In this document: positions 39,201 to 53,388 of the stretch, piece after piece
How the letters are laid out: each line of letters opens with the position of its first letter
Numbering within the stretch: the stretch's first letter is position 1
The notes under the pieces: model-generated
Databases searched by the model: none
The model's input: the letters and a program-made list of their open reading frames with translations, nothing else
Told to the model about the DNA's origin: nothing
Assembly: GCF_036898095.1 (NCBI RefSeq)
Contig: NC_090728.1
Location: 89,971,273 to 90,035,272 of the forward strand
DNA length: 64,000 nucleotides
Direction of reading: 5' to 3'
Origin: Palaemon carinicauda
Taxonomy: Eukaryota > Arthropoda > Malacostraca > Decapoda > Palaemonidae
Made by a program: the position numbers and the translations under genes

Positions 39201-42200
39201 AAAAATTGGCTTATTGAGAAAGTCTTTCAAGATTTTCGGTGATCAATCTATTTTGAAGAAGTGTTTTAATTCTTTCATTCTACCTTGTTTTGAATATTGT
39301 TCTCCTGTCTGGTGTTCAGCTGCTGATTCTCATCTTAATTTGTTGGACAGAAACTTACGGTCTATTAAATTTCTTATTCTTGACCTAGATATTAATCTTT
39401 GGCATCGTCTTTCAGTTAGTTCATTATGCATGTTGCATAAGATTTTTCATAACTCTGACCATCCTTTACATTCATATCTCCCTGGACAATACTAGGCTGG
39501 CAGTTAATTCTAATAGCCAGGCCTTCTCCATCATGAGGCTCAATACTACACAGTATTCTAGAAGTTTTATTTCAGCTGTTACCAAGTTGTGGAATGATCT
39601 TCCTTATCGGGTAGTTGAATCAGTAGAACTTAAAGTTCAAAGTTGAAGCAAATGTTTTTATGTTGACCAGGCTGACATGAGTCTTTTTATAGTTTATATA
39701 TGACATATCTGTTTTTGACGTTGTTAATAGTTTATATAGGACTTATCTGTTTTGACGTTGTTACTGTTTTAGAATGATTTATTATTAACTTGTTCTCATC
39801 ATTTATTTATTTCCTTATTTCCTTTCCTCACTGGGCTATTTTTCCCTGTTGGAGCCCTTGGGCTTATAGCATCCTGCTTTTCCAACTAGGGTTGTAGCTT
39901 GGCTAGTAATAATAATGATAATAATAATAATAATAATAATAATTTTAATCCTCCCATACATCTTCAACACATGCTTCCACAAGCAGTCTCAGCCTTATAT
40001 TTAACCCTTTTCATACTAGCTAATTCAGCTCTCCTTTTTTCTCCATATTAGAATAAATGATATATTTTTTCCTTTACCCTGGGACTACATTCACCTGAGA
40101 TATCTCTCTATTCCCCTCCTTTATTATGGGATCAAGCTGTTATTCAGCATTTCTATATGTATTTAATTTTTCTATGGCAACCTTCAGTTCTCAATCTGTC
40201 TACTCCTCTTTTACCATATATATTATTATCTGGCCTTTTATCGCCTATATTAAAGGCTACATATTTATATTTTCTGCAACATATATTTTCATTCCCTTTT
40301 TATTTATATTTTTAATTATTCATTTCTCCTTAATGGAAGGTGGTATCCAAGAAAAGCAGTGAAATGGGTACAGTTGTATTTCTAATTTTAATAATTAATT
40401 ATGAAGAACCTCTTGTATAGTGAATAGAATGAAATAAGAATATATTTTAGATTATTATTAATCTAAAATATATATACAGTATATAGAAGACTTATGTAAT
40501 AAAGTTTTTTATACATAAGAGAGGTAGCTTAAATAATTGAGGAAATGAAAATTTTGTTTCCTCTATACCATGGATAAAGGGAAATAACACAACTGCTAGG
40601 CCACAGGCGAGAGGTTATGTGAACTGAAACAATTCAGAATTTAGAATATGTGGACTCTACTTAACTTCATTTTTTTTTACCCTTTATGTTATAAATCCTT
40701 ATAACCATGGACATATGCAAGTCCATGAAGCCTGTTTAAAGGTGTAATGTTCTTTTTTTAATCTTTTAACACTACTTATTAATGTTTGTTTACTCTATTA
40801 CAATTTGATAATTTTGTACTCTAGGTGCCACTGAAATGCCTCCTCAAGTGCCAGGAAAGACTCGTCAAGTAATGGCCCAGAAAATACTTCAACAAAGTAG
40901 AGAGGCAGAAAGTGCTTTAGCAGATGCCCTGGTGAGTCTGCCACCAGGAGGAGTTCTTGTGAGTACCAATGATACCATAGTGCATGTGCATTTCATTTTC
41001 TCTATACACCACTTTTTGTTAGTATAGTATCCTTGAATCATTTTCTCTGAGCACACTGCAGGCCAATTGAAGTTAATAGTTACAAAATTGAATTTGGGGC
41101 ATATGAATTTTTGTGATTTCTTTAATGTACTTTAAAAGTCTTACATTTATATAGAGATTATCAAGTACTTGTGGCTACTATATTTTGCTTCATGATTCCT
41201 GGTTTGCTTATCAGTATGCATGCTTTTTACTGACAGGACTTTTTTTATACTGTATCAATTAGTAAGTAGTGTAGAAAATTTTCAATATTTAGATTTACAT
41301 CCTTATGTAAAGCTTGCATGCAGTAAAAAGGTTTTCATAATCTGAGAGAAAAATCTTTGAAAGAAAATCTTTCTTGGTGGTTGAAAATTGGAAGGAAATG
41401 GTCTTTAGGATTTTAACTAAATATTCTTATGAGTAAATATTTTGTTGGATGGCTTCTTTTGTGCTTGTGATTTTAGTAAAACATCAAGATTTGGCAACTC
41501 GTAGTTTTATTTGTTCTAGGAGCTCGCTTGCAATAAAAAATACTTGTATTTAAAACAACTTTCCCTATAAGGAAAATCACTTATATTCCACGTATCCATA
41601 AATACACAATATACATGCCTTTTTAGAGGTTGAATAATGGTAATTATTGAACAGTTTTTAACCCCTAGCATCAGAAATTTTTCCTCGAGGAGTGATGTAA
41701 TACTCATCAACATCATCATTACCAGCTAAACTACAACCCTAGTTGGAAAAGTAGGATGCTATAATCCCAAGGGCTCCATTAGGGAAAGTAATGTAGTAAG
41801 GAAAGGAAATTACGAAACAAAGTGTTCTTGAGTGTACCCTTAAGCAAGAAAACACTAACCTTAGAGTGGAAGACCATGGCATAGAGTTTATGGTACTACA
41901 CAAGACTAGAGAACAGTGGTTTGATTTTGGAGTGTCCTTCTCCTAGGAAAGCTGCTCACCACAGCTAAAGTCTCTCTTCTATCCTTGCCAAGTGGAGAGT
42001 AGCCACTGAACAATTATAGTGCAGTAATTAACACATTGATTGAAGGATTTTTTGGTCATGTTAGTGTTGTCAGGTATTTGTAGAAAGAGGGTAATGTGTA
42101 AAGAAAAGGTCAGACCATTTGGTGTATGTATAGGCAAAGGAAGATTGAGCCGTAAACAGAAGTGTATGTGAAGGTAAAGAAAGATTGAGCCATAAACAGA

Positions 42201-45200
42201 GAGGGATCGTATGTAGTATAGTATTTTCTGCCCAGTCAAAGGACCCAATAACTCATTAGCGGTAGTATTTTAATGGGTGGCTGGTGCCTTGGCCAACCTA
42301 CTACCTATAACCCAATTCAAATTTGTATGCTCATTCCCAGTTTGCTCTTTTCAAAATTTCTCTAACCAGAGCTACTACTATGTATTTCGTTTATGCAAAC
42401 TGTAAAACCCCACAATAACGTTGTTATAATGGAGTTCAGATGCTTTGGAATAAATCCAGATAACGAAAGTAGTGTTCGGTTGGCAAAGGTCATTGTAAGA
42501 AGTACATTGTTCTGAAATTTTATATTTATTGTATATTTATTTACATGAAGGTAATGAAACCATTTCTCCATTTCTTAACTTATTTACTATTAGCATAGAG
42601 TATCATCATAATAAGTAGCCGATTCAAGGAAAAATTCTATATCAATGAAATCAAATTTTTTCTATGCGAGCCCATCTAAGAAAATTTAAACACAGCTGAT
42701 TTTGTTTTCAGCTGATTTCAAGCTACCACTCTCAACGATATCCACACACATAGAGTAGATTAGCCATGATCCATCTAGTAGGGTAAAAGCTTTGCCTGAT
42801 TGACCGCTGCACAGTACTTAAGGAGGTATCCTGAAAGTTTCTTCGCAGTTGAAGCAACCAAATTGGAACTTGAGTTACCAACCTTACCTTGCATTTTGTA
42901 TGATTTATTATTTTAGCCAAACAGAACTATGTACCTTATGTAGTTTATTTGGCTTTATTAAATAGTTTATCTTAGAAGATATAAAAGGAACGGTTGCAAT
43001 TTTTTCCCTTTCCCTTATTAGAAATAATCATATCTGAAAATAGTTGTTTTTGTCCTGTAGAGATGTTCGGTATATTTTTAACCAACCATGGACATTGAAG
43101 ATTGCGTCATTGATATGCCACGTCAGATTAGAATTCTAGTTCATTGTGTAAAAAATGCAGTGTCATTTCTAGTTAAAGTTTTGGTCACAAACTCATGAAT
43201 GTTGGATCCAAATCTTATAAAAACCTTGAAGGTTAAGGTTCTAGATATATTGTTTTGAAATAGTGTTTAGAGAGGCAGTTCAATAACTTACTGGCTCAGT
43301 GTTCAGTGGACATTATCGGATGAATCCTGACTTTATCAAGATTACTAGGTTCTAGGTCCTATAGTGGCTACCTGCATAGTGGTCAATTAAATTTTTTTAA
43401 TTTTTTTTTTTATTTCAAATATCGTTAGAAAAAACAAATGGGTCCCATATTTCAAACTGTATCTTGAGATGGTTTCCATTCAATTTAGACAAATTGGACT
43501 AGCAGTACTGTCATCCTTCTTTCTATAAGTAGCAAGCCTAGCCTACTTTTCTAAAAAGATAAAGCCTAAAATATTAGTATTGACTACAAAGAAAAAGTAT
43601 TCCGGTAACTCTTCCAAGAGATTATTACCCACAAACAGCTGGTAGTAAATTAGCTTGTTAGTAGTCATTATGATGGGCTCAAAGGAGGGCATTATTTTGA
43701 ATTCCATGGCAAGGTTCAGTAGCTGATTACTGTATTTTTATACAACTTAAAACATCTTTGAGGTACAGTATCAAATACTAAGAGAATAAACAAAACTAAA
43801 ATTGGCGTCCATTCTTAGTAAGTGATAACAATTTAACAACTATTATCCAAAAAAAAAAAAAAAAATGGAGAATTGAGAAGTTTGTACTGTATAGTCGTAG
43901 AAGTGGTTGTCTCCGAACCCTTTGAGCAAAATTATTCTTAACTTTCCTTAGAAACAAGTTATAAGGTAGTTGTATCATTAAGATTTTTTATTGACCAACA
44001 ACTGGTTTCTTATTGTAGCGCATATGTTTAGGTTCTGGAAGGAATGATATAATCTACGTAGAGGCACATTTAGAGTAATAGTAATGTATTATTTGTGGAT
44101 TAAGCTTTTATAAATTTTAGCTATATTTCTTCACTGAATACAAATACCATTTTATAATCTTTTGTCTCCTTCAAAGTGAGATTCATCAGGGTAATAAAAG
44201 TACGTGTTAGTATTTAGTGAACTAATGTAAACCCATGATGAGCTAGTGACCTAGCTTTCAAGTGAAAGAAAACACAGTCATATGGAACCTGATGCAGTCG
44301 ACCAGTTTTAGCTGATATACGTCACCAGCAACAACAAAAAGTTAAGAGAATCAATGATAAGAAACTTCATCTCCCAAATTAAAAACCATGTTGCTTAAGA
44401 GCGCCTACTTTAGTGAGAGGAGGGATTTAAGGTTCTAGGTTACCTATTTGGTCTTCTGCCTTGCAATCTTAAGATCTCTTGAAGGGCAACTAGGAATGTA
44501 TAACTGCAAGTGATTAGGAGGAGGAGAAACTGAAATAATTACAGTGAAGAATTTGAGATTTTATAGAAGAACTTCAGTCTGTAAGGTGCAGTGAACATGC
44601 TGAACCCTTACTGAAGGAACACTGTGATTATAACCATTTGACTCGGCTGTGGAAGTCATGTTATAAGCTCACAAGCAAAGATTTGCTGGCCTTCTGAGAA
44701 TGACAAAATAAGTTATAATTGCTTAAGGCTCAACACTAACAAAACTTGGTTGGTAAATGAGTTTTGGCATTTCATATTATTATCAACCTCATAATAAACA
44801 ATTATTCTCTTCCCCTTGAACTAAAAATTACTCTCTCACTTAGGCCTTTATGAGAATTGAAAGTCTGTCGTTCTGTTTAAGATGTAGCCACCTACTACTG
44901 TTTATAGAAGAACTGTGAGACTTCATACTCCTCACAAGTCTTATTTAAAACACACTGCTTTCCCTGTGCAGGAATGCTAACAAATTCAGCAGGGAAGACA
45001 GTCAAAATGCAATAAACATTTACCACATTCTGCCAGTTGGTTATATCTTGATCTTATTGCAGCGATGGAAAACTGAATAACGTGAAACCGTATGTGCTCC
45101 TTACCATTAACGACTAGTTTGTTTCATTAGTAGGTGCAGATATTTTTAAAAGGAAAGAAAAGGAGAAAATGAGAATTTTTTTTTTTTTTTTTTTTTTATT

Positions 45201-48200
45201 TATTCATACAGTAGCATGGTTTGAACACTATAGTCCATTTCTTTTAGCGAGACATATTTGCACCGACTCGCAGCAGTGCCCTTTTAGCTCGGAAAAGTTT
45301 CCTGATCGCTGATTGGTTGGACAAGATAATTCTAACCAGTCAGCGACCAGGAAACTTTTCCGACCTAAAAGGGCACCGTTGCGAGTCGCTGCAAATATGA
45401 CTCGCTAAAAGAAATGGACTATAGTATTAGTTTTGCCACATTCTAGAGAGTGTTGCTAGAGGATTTACATGTTTTATTCTTTATATCATTATGGTATTGT
45501 TAGTACCTTAAGTTTCCATAATAATACATCTTGGATGCAACCTCGTCTTTGTTATCTGCTATTTCAGTACATTATAGTCAGTTTCACGAAGATGATGCCT
45601 TGCAAGAATATATGCATTTGCATCAATTTTTTCACTTAAATTTAAGCTGTTTATTGAAACCAGGGGTTGGACTAAGAAAAAAACAGATAGTGTACCTTTG
45701 GTGTATCAAATTGCCTTCACATATCTTCACCACATTTACTCACTTTCTGAATATTAAAGGCTTTCTTTTTTTATTATTATTATTATTGCTTGCTAAACTA
45801 CAACCCTGGTTGGAAAAGCAGGATGCTATAAGCCCGGAGGCTCCAACAGGGAAAATAGCCCAGTGAGGATAGGAAACTGGAAAAATTAAATATTTCAAGA
45901 ACAGTAACAACATTAGAATAAATATTTCTTATAAAAACTTTAACAAAACAAGAGGAAGAGAAATAAGATAGAATAGTGTGCCCGAGTGTACCCTCAAGCA
46001 AGAAAACTCTAACCTAAGAGATAGTGGAAGACTATGGTACAGAGGCTGTGGCACTACCCAAGACTAGAGAACAATGGTTTGATTTTGGAGTGTCCCTCTC
46101 CTAGAAGAGCTGCTTACCATAGCTAAAGAGTCTCTTCTACCCTTACCAAGAGAAAAGTAGCTACTGAACAATTACAGTGCAGTAGTTAATCCCTTGAACA
46201 AAAAAGAATCTCGGTGTTGTCTGGTGTATGAGGACAGAGGAGAATATGTAAAGGTTAGGCCAGACTATTCGGTGTGTGCGTAGGCAAGGGAACATGAACC
46301 GTAACCAGAGAGAAGGATCCAATGTAGCACTGTCTAGCCAGTCAGAGGACCCCATAACACTCTAGTGGTAGTATTTCAACTGGTGGCTGGTGTCCTGGCC
46401 AACCTACTACCTCATTTCAATATTTCTATTTTGCCATGCATCCAATTTTCTTTAGATCTCCTTATTTTCTCTCCATTACTTCTGAATATGCTTTTTTTTT
46501 TTTCGATTTAAACCTTATCCTAAATTCTTTCCCTGCTACATACCTTGATGTTTCTCTCTTTCAATTCTTACTAGTCCCCATTTTGGAAAAAAAATCACCC
46601 CCCCCCAAAAAAAAAAGATTAAAGCCGTTTCTGTTATTCATATGAAACACTTACATACTACTTTTATAAAGGAGAGTTATGAGTATTTATATAAATACGT
46701 CTACGGGCCTTATACAGTTTTATTGTTAAAGGATGTTCACTTAGTATACGCTACTGCATTTTAATAACTTAAGTTCAAGATAATCTTTTAAAGAGGTGTT
46801 GTATTAAAAATGTTTGGAGTGATAATTACTCATTTGCTCTCAGTGATATGCTCAGCTTTTTCTAAGGTATTGTAAAACATTTATTCTATCATTTCAGCTG
46901 TAATTTCTGTTTATGATTCTATAATCTGTATTAATTGCGAATGCTTTTTCATACTTATATATAGAAAGTTTTTGTCTTTAAATTTGCTTTTGCACTGTAT
47001 TATCTTTTTTAAATAATCTGGGAATTGTTCATGACACAATTAAGCTTGGAGTTGACATTACTGTGGTTTTGGTTAAACAACAATTTACCAAAGCTCACCT
47101 GATTTTACCAAGGAACACTAATACTTTAATTACTGTAGTGTTTAGTGCTATGATTAATGGTATTTTGCACATGCACTGGTTGGCTTGGTACTGCTATAAG
47201 ATAAAAAGGAAGGGTTGGTGATGTCCTTTGTAATGTAAATATTTTTCTCCTGCATGAGCATTTTTAAAATTTAATTGTCAAACCCTTCCTTTTTCATGTT
47301 ATTGCATTTGCTTCTTTTCAAGTTCTGTACCCGTTTTGGTACCACAAGTTGTTTGCTCAAGGTACAGCTCTTTCCAGCATTTTAAGCTATTCTAAAAAGA
47401 AAGTTAACATTTTCTCTCTCCCTGTTGATGATATTGAATTTGTAGATCCATTTGATTGTGAAAAGTTTTCAATGGCACCATTTTTTAAAAGAATGTATGA
47501 TACTTTTGCAAATCTATTTTTTTCTAGTCCAAATTTTACATGCAGCTATGACCCTGTTGAGCTTGACCTTAGTTTGATATTGTAGATACACATCAGATGT
47601 GTAGTATATATAGGTGGGAGGCTTTAACACTTGTGCCCTGGCCGACAGTGAAATAACATTACACTGATCGTTTCTCTATATATTATGAGGTAAAACTTCT
47701 TGGAGTAGTGTTACATATGAGGTTGTAAGTGACAAGTTTAGTAATGTAATTTAAAGAGCTATTTGCAGAAATTTTCTTGAAATTGGAGGCATTTTTGGGG
47801 GAGGGGGTTGCTGATAAACACATAACTTGAAACCTAACTTCCCCAAACTAATTGTTTGAAAGCTGCTTGTCTTTACCCATGGTCTATTTGGACTACCTCC
47901 CATTTATGAGTATAGAATGGTCAAATTAAAGGGTTTTGTATACTATATACAGGATAATGTTTTTCATACTAATTGATAGAAATTATTTTTCTGTCTAATA
48001 GTGCAAAATTTTTTTCACCATTTTTCTGATGTTTTCTTCATTGCATGTTTTTAGAGTACAGTATTTATAAGTTGTCAGGCATTAATCATGTTATATATGA
48101 AAATGACTAATTTAAAAATGTTAATAACCAAACTACTGTATTGGTGGAGATAAACTTGTAAACCTTTTGAACATTTCATCTCATGATTGAAATCAAGAAA

Positions 48201-51200
48201 AACATTTGAAGGCAAAAAGAATACAATTTTACATTTTTTTACATCTTGTATTCTTCTTCTACAGATTTCAAATCTTCTTAGCATTAGTTTTCTTTCTATG
48301 GGGCATACCTAGCCAAAAAGGAACCAGTTGTTCTGGTGGTTTATAAACAAATTATTCAGTGAAGTGAGCAATAAGGCTTCAAGTTTTTTTGTTATTTCAA
48401 ATTCATGAACCAATTTTTTTTTTCAAATCAGTTTACAATATAAAATAAAGTTGCACTTTTCAAGACTTTACATCTTAGGATTATGACATTAAACTACATA
48501 TTTTGTATGCTTGTGTGTTAAAATTTCTTTTGCAAATTCTGTTGCATAACTAAGGAGTTTTAAACGATTTAGGAAAAATAATAGTTTTGCAAAGAATAGA
48601 AGAGATTGCTTTATATATACAAAGGTGTAACAAAGAGTATGTAGGCAAAATACTGCTTCCTGTGATCAAGTATTAATCTTTGTATCCGCACACAGCGCTC
48701 TCCTAACAGGAAGATTTACACTAAAGCTTTTGAAGACCAGTCTGATAATGACAGTGAAACTTCCAGCGTCTGCTCAGAAAGATCATTCGACTCTTGTCGT
48801 AGAAATGATGTAAGTATGAATTTTTTTTATTTGTTCCTGATGGTTTTTGGAGTTGAGCATTATTAAATGTGAAGAGTTGTAATCTGTATTTTTTAACATC
48901 ATAATTTTATGATAGTCACTGATTTTGGTCTTATGTTTATGTAACATTTTTAGAAGCTCTTTAACATTCAAATATGTAGATTACAGTATATGCAATTCAG
49001 AATTTAAATAATGTTTGTTGATTAAGGATTTTATTTGGAATCTAGATTAAATTCTTTTTTATAAACAGGTTATTATTCAGCACATTTAACTCCATCTCAA
49101 TTTCTAAATACTTAATTAATGGAACACTAATTTTGAATGGCGCTCTTGATTTTTTATGTTGTGTGATATGCTTTTGGCAGAAACTTTAAGTATGTCCCAA
49201 AAAGATTAAATTAAAATCTCTTGTTTGAATGAAATGGAAAATTTTAACAATCTGTAATTATAACAGATGACATTGGTGGGTGCATTTGATACTTTTAGAA
49301 TTATCAAAAGAAGTCTTGTTGTAGTTCAAATGTCCAATTATACCATTGACAGTTTCTATAATTTTCCATGAGAAGTTTCATCTGAAAATGTAAATAACTT
49401 GAAAGTTGATGTAGTTGCTCATGTAGAATTAGTTTAAGTTTTGTTGTAGATAAATAAGACATTTTTGAACACAACCAATAACTCATAAGGCTGGGAAAAC
49501 AAAGTAAAATTTTATCTACATATCTTTAGAGCTTATGCAGAGGCCCAAAACTAACTGGTAATTGGGCTGGAACTTCACTATGAACCTATGTCCCAAGGGC
49601 CAGAGATTTTTAGCTAGGAAGTTAACCAAAACTGGTATTGATGGTATGATGGTTTGGTGCCAAATTACATTAAATGTTTTTAGTTTCATGTACTGAAATA
49701 TTAGTTTTATCTTTCTTACTAGATACAGGACTGTGGTGTAATTTCCTCATATTTGAAATATTTAAACTTTATGTAACTGAAAATTAGTTCTTAAACTTTT
49801 AATAGCTTTGTCCATATTTTCATAGAAAAATTTTGCTCGAAAGATTTTACTAAAGCAGTTACAGTAAACTTTTCTTGAACTTTCTAGAGTACTTTGAGCG
49901 TGATTGAACAATACTTTTTAAAGTTATCGTAGATTTGAATTGGAGAGGTATTTATGATATTAGTGTATGCAATTTATATTTTTAGACATGTCCTTTCTCT
50001 TCCTACCAAATATAACTTTGGAAATGTTGCTATACCCAGAACAAACTTGTAATTTTTTCTGATTTAATTTTAAATCTCTTAAGTCAATTATAGTTTTTTT
50101 CCATTTTTATGGCTCTTATTGCACTGAAATTGTTGAAAACTTTCTGCAGCGGACAATTAGGATATTAACCTGTAGACCTGGTATTTTGAGATTGATTAGG
50201 CAATTTTTACCATATTTCAGTACAGTACATTGAACTTTAACCGTAAACTATATGCAATTTTGAATATTTTTAGATAAGTTCTCTGATCCTGCTCTTAATT
50301 CATCATACGAAACTCTTGATAATGAAACTAATTTTATGCCCCTATGATTCCTACTTATGTCTATTTAATGGCAATATTATACTCAACGTCTAATGCATTT
50401 TACCCCTTTTCCTTATCAAACCATACTTTAAAATGTTTTTATTACAAGCAGACTGCCTAGGAAGCACCCTTTGAGATGTCACATCCTTAGTTAAAGCTCA
50501 AAATATCCATCCTGCAACCATTAAAAACATTGCTACTAGTTGCACATCTCTTTTACACCATTTCTCACTTCAACATTTTAACAACTTCCCTTTGCCCCTA
50601 TCATAGGTCACACACTGCCTATCTCCATTCCCCCCCCCCCAATTTCTTCACCTTGTAACAAATGACCCTTCCATCCTGGCCATTTCTAAGTCTATCATCT
50701 ATCACAGTTATCCAGTAAAATATATGTAGAGTTGTAAAAAAAGGAGTTAGTTTTTATGAAGTTGCATTGCATACATTACTAATGGGTCTTTGCAGCGTCC
50801 TACTATGACCTAGCTACACCTATTTTTCTAGCCTTCTTCTTTACTTGCATTCCAGTTTCCTTCTTACTGTCCAACCTTTTAACTTATACTTCATAGTGCG
50901 AATGCGAGATATTATCTCCAATTGCATCTTGGTCAGAATGTCCTCCCTGGTCCCAGCATTTTGCAATATGATCAAATTCTATTAATCCAATCCCCCAATT
51001 CTTCAATCATGATGAGTAAACTGTGAAATGGGAGCAGAAAAAGAAGTGATATTAGATTGGTAAAAAAAATTAATGCACAGTATAGAGACAAAAAGCAACT
51101 TTAAAAATTAGTCGATGCTGACATTACAAGGCTTCTTAATTATGTCTATCATGGCAAACTGTCAGGATTAGTCCCTATTGATACTGTACTGAGAACATTT

Positions 51201-53355
51201 TGAAATGGAGATTTTAACCCAACATGTATGCTAGAAATGCCATTGAATACTCCAGTTAAGAGTTTTTTGTCATTGGTGTGGTCCCCTCACCCAGATGACT
51301 ATGGCTAAATAGACCTACTTGAGGGTATGCTATGTAACTTCATCGAAAAATAAGTAAACCTACATAAAACTTTTACTTTTGTGATAAACTGAAAGAAATT
51401 AAAATATGCATTTACCAAAATATATGAGAGCTTAGTTCCAAGTATACCAACAAACCTTTAGAAACCTTCACTTTTCATTCCAACCACATCCTGGAAGTTA
51501 TAGTTAGATGCTCTCTCAGACTCAATGTACTATTACGATCATTCCTTCCTCTCCGTAAGTCTTAACCATGAAATTGAATCTGTTTCTTGTATTTCAACCA
51601 GAACACATCTAAACATTTACAGGTTCCTGGATTATCCTTTCAGGTGGGCATAGATGTTTTGCCACTATCCATTTCAGTTACCTTAATACAAGACTTAGTT
51701 CTAACACCTGTATTCAATTAAAAAATTAGATCAAGTTTGAGTTTGTGCTAGTCCCCACATGGAAGGACCTCAGTGAGATAGAGTGGTAGAACTAGTTTAC
51801 ACACACAAATGATGAAGCAAAATGAAGTAAGAAATATTTCTAGGCAAATATTCATTCACTTCCTCTGATTTTTTTTTTTTCATAACTTTCTTGAATCTTT
51901 GGTCTCCTTGATGACATGCATCTAGTGATACTTGCAAAAGTGTCTTACATTGGCAAGAATTATGCCCAACCACACAAAAATGCATTGAGAACATTAATAC
52001 AGTATTTAGAAAGGGAGAAAAAAAAATAAAAACCTTTGCTTCCTAGACAAGTGAAAAAAAAATCCCTAAAACCTTGACAAAGTGGTATGTCAGATTAAGC
52101 TATATTAGACTCACCTGGTCAGAAGAATATATTAGTGTTGAATTCAATAGATGTACCAATTACTTCAATCTCATGCCTTTTATAACATTATCCCATGCAA
52201 TGCCTTTTTAACATTATCCCATACTAAAATATGTTCTGTACATTGGTTCTGTATGTTTCCAGACCTTAATGTATAATACAGGGTAATATATATTTTTAAA
52301 GTTATCTATTTCTAAAAAAACAACAACACACTTTGACTAAGAAATTATTTACAACTGATGAATGTACATTTTTTAATGTCTCTTTTAATGTAGCAACTTG
52401 ATTTCATTTGTACCCAAAATATTGCTAGGTATTATTTTTTAATATATTTCAGTAACCAGAAAATTGAGGATCATAATAGTGTACACATAAAAATTTCCCA
52501 TATGTTTTACTTGTACCTGAAGCTTTGGAAACCGTGTATACTTATGGAATATAGAGAAAATATGTGAGAATGAGAAAATATAAGCAGTATAAGGAAAAGG
52601 AGGAGGAAGCAAGAAATTATAATTAGTGAAATTATTGTAGAATATAATCTCTTCAGTAGATTTTATAATTTCTTAAGAATTTCTTTAATTATAAATTTGT
52701 ATTTTCCTTTCTCTGGTATTTCCTCAATTACAAGAGTAAACAAGTAATTTTTCTATAGCTGCTCCCATAAGAGAAACTAAGGGAAAACTGTATTGTGTGT
52801 AATTAGTGTACAGTCCTGTGATCTTGTATTTTTCAATTAATATACTTTATTTTTTCAGGATTGTTTATTATAGAATTTTATATTGAAAGCATTAAAGTAC
52901 TCTTGTGTTGCGGAAGATTTTTTATTCTTTTTAGGACATTGATGCTGTAATCCTAATTTAGTCTGTTGTGGCCATTCATTTTTTTAATGTCATAATATAC
53001 TATTTTACTACTATCTCGCATTATGATAAACTTAAATGTTGTCTTTGCCATTAGTTCTAATTGTATAGTAAGCTCCAACAATGATTGCAGCAAGCCAATG
53101 TTTCATAGAGAAAGGCACCTGAAATTACCGTATTTAAGGGTGATCATATCCAAGCACATCAAACTATACTTGCTTCAACACTCGCCCAATCTTCTGTTGT
53201 GGATGCTATCAGTGTGCTGTTTGAATTGAATACAATTATCCGAAGTATGTAGAGAAATTTCAGACTAAAGATATTAGAAATAGATTAATAGAATTAGTTT
53301 AAAAAATAGTACAAATGTGAGTGAGTGAGTGAGTGAGTGAGTGAGTGAGTGAGTG

Positions 53356-53388
<33 letters not shown>

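Larger units (their letters stand above)
38230..39945 (+). mobile_element. 5'-truncated LINE (I/Jockey-like), 3' part
   Basis: RT remnants in order: [76 protein letters not shown] and [15 protein letters not shown], with the YADD box kept. Then come [20 protein letters not shown] and a C-terminal block to 39495. A stop follows at 38475, and sequence is missing near 38825 between the two RT halves. The element ends in a short 3' UTR and an (AAT)n tail, typical of I-clade elements. The clade name is inferred. Confidence 0.85.
37333..40824 (+). other. CLASP intron with DIRS derivative and LINE
   Basis: 3.5-kb intron holding a short DIRS-like derivative (37381-37828) and a truncated LINE (38230-39945). 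39946-40824 is AT-rich and shows nothing recognisable. Confidence 0.8.
40932..48695 (+). other. CLASP intron, about 7.8 kb
   Basis: Contains two SINE-like copies (41700-42310, 45768-46414) and a fold-back MITE (45228-45424). Poly-A/T runs occur at 43850-43865 and 45178-45197. 42311-45227 and 46415-48695 are AT-rich. A frame of about 100 codons ending at 47585 has no recognisable homology. Confidence 0.75.

Noticed and set aside
45178..45197. Poly-T run as an antisense retroposon tail
   Set aside because: The adjacent element is a MITE with its own defined ends; no gene-derived body follows.
47283..47585. Frame of about 100 codons, and a 39-nt AG..GT pair at 47323-47361
   Set aside because: Length is within chance for AT-rich DNA, its frame does not fit the phase left by exon 40825-40931, and the 39-nt peptide ([13 protein letters not shown]) is unlike CLASP linkers; splice evidence would be needed.
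50440..51800. Possible decayed retroelement
   Set aside because: Base composition differs slightly from its surroundings, but no protein block, terminal repeat or second copy could be found.
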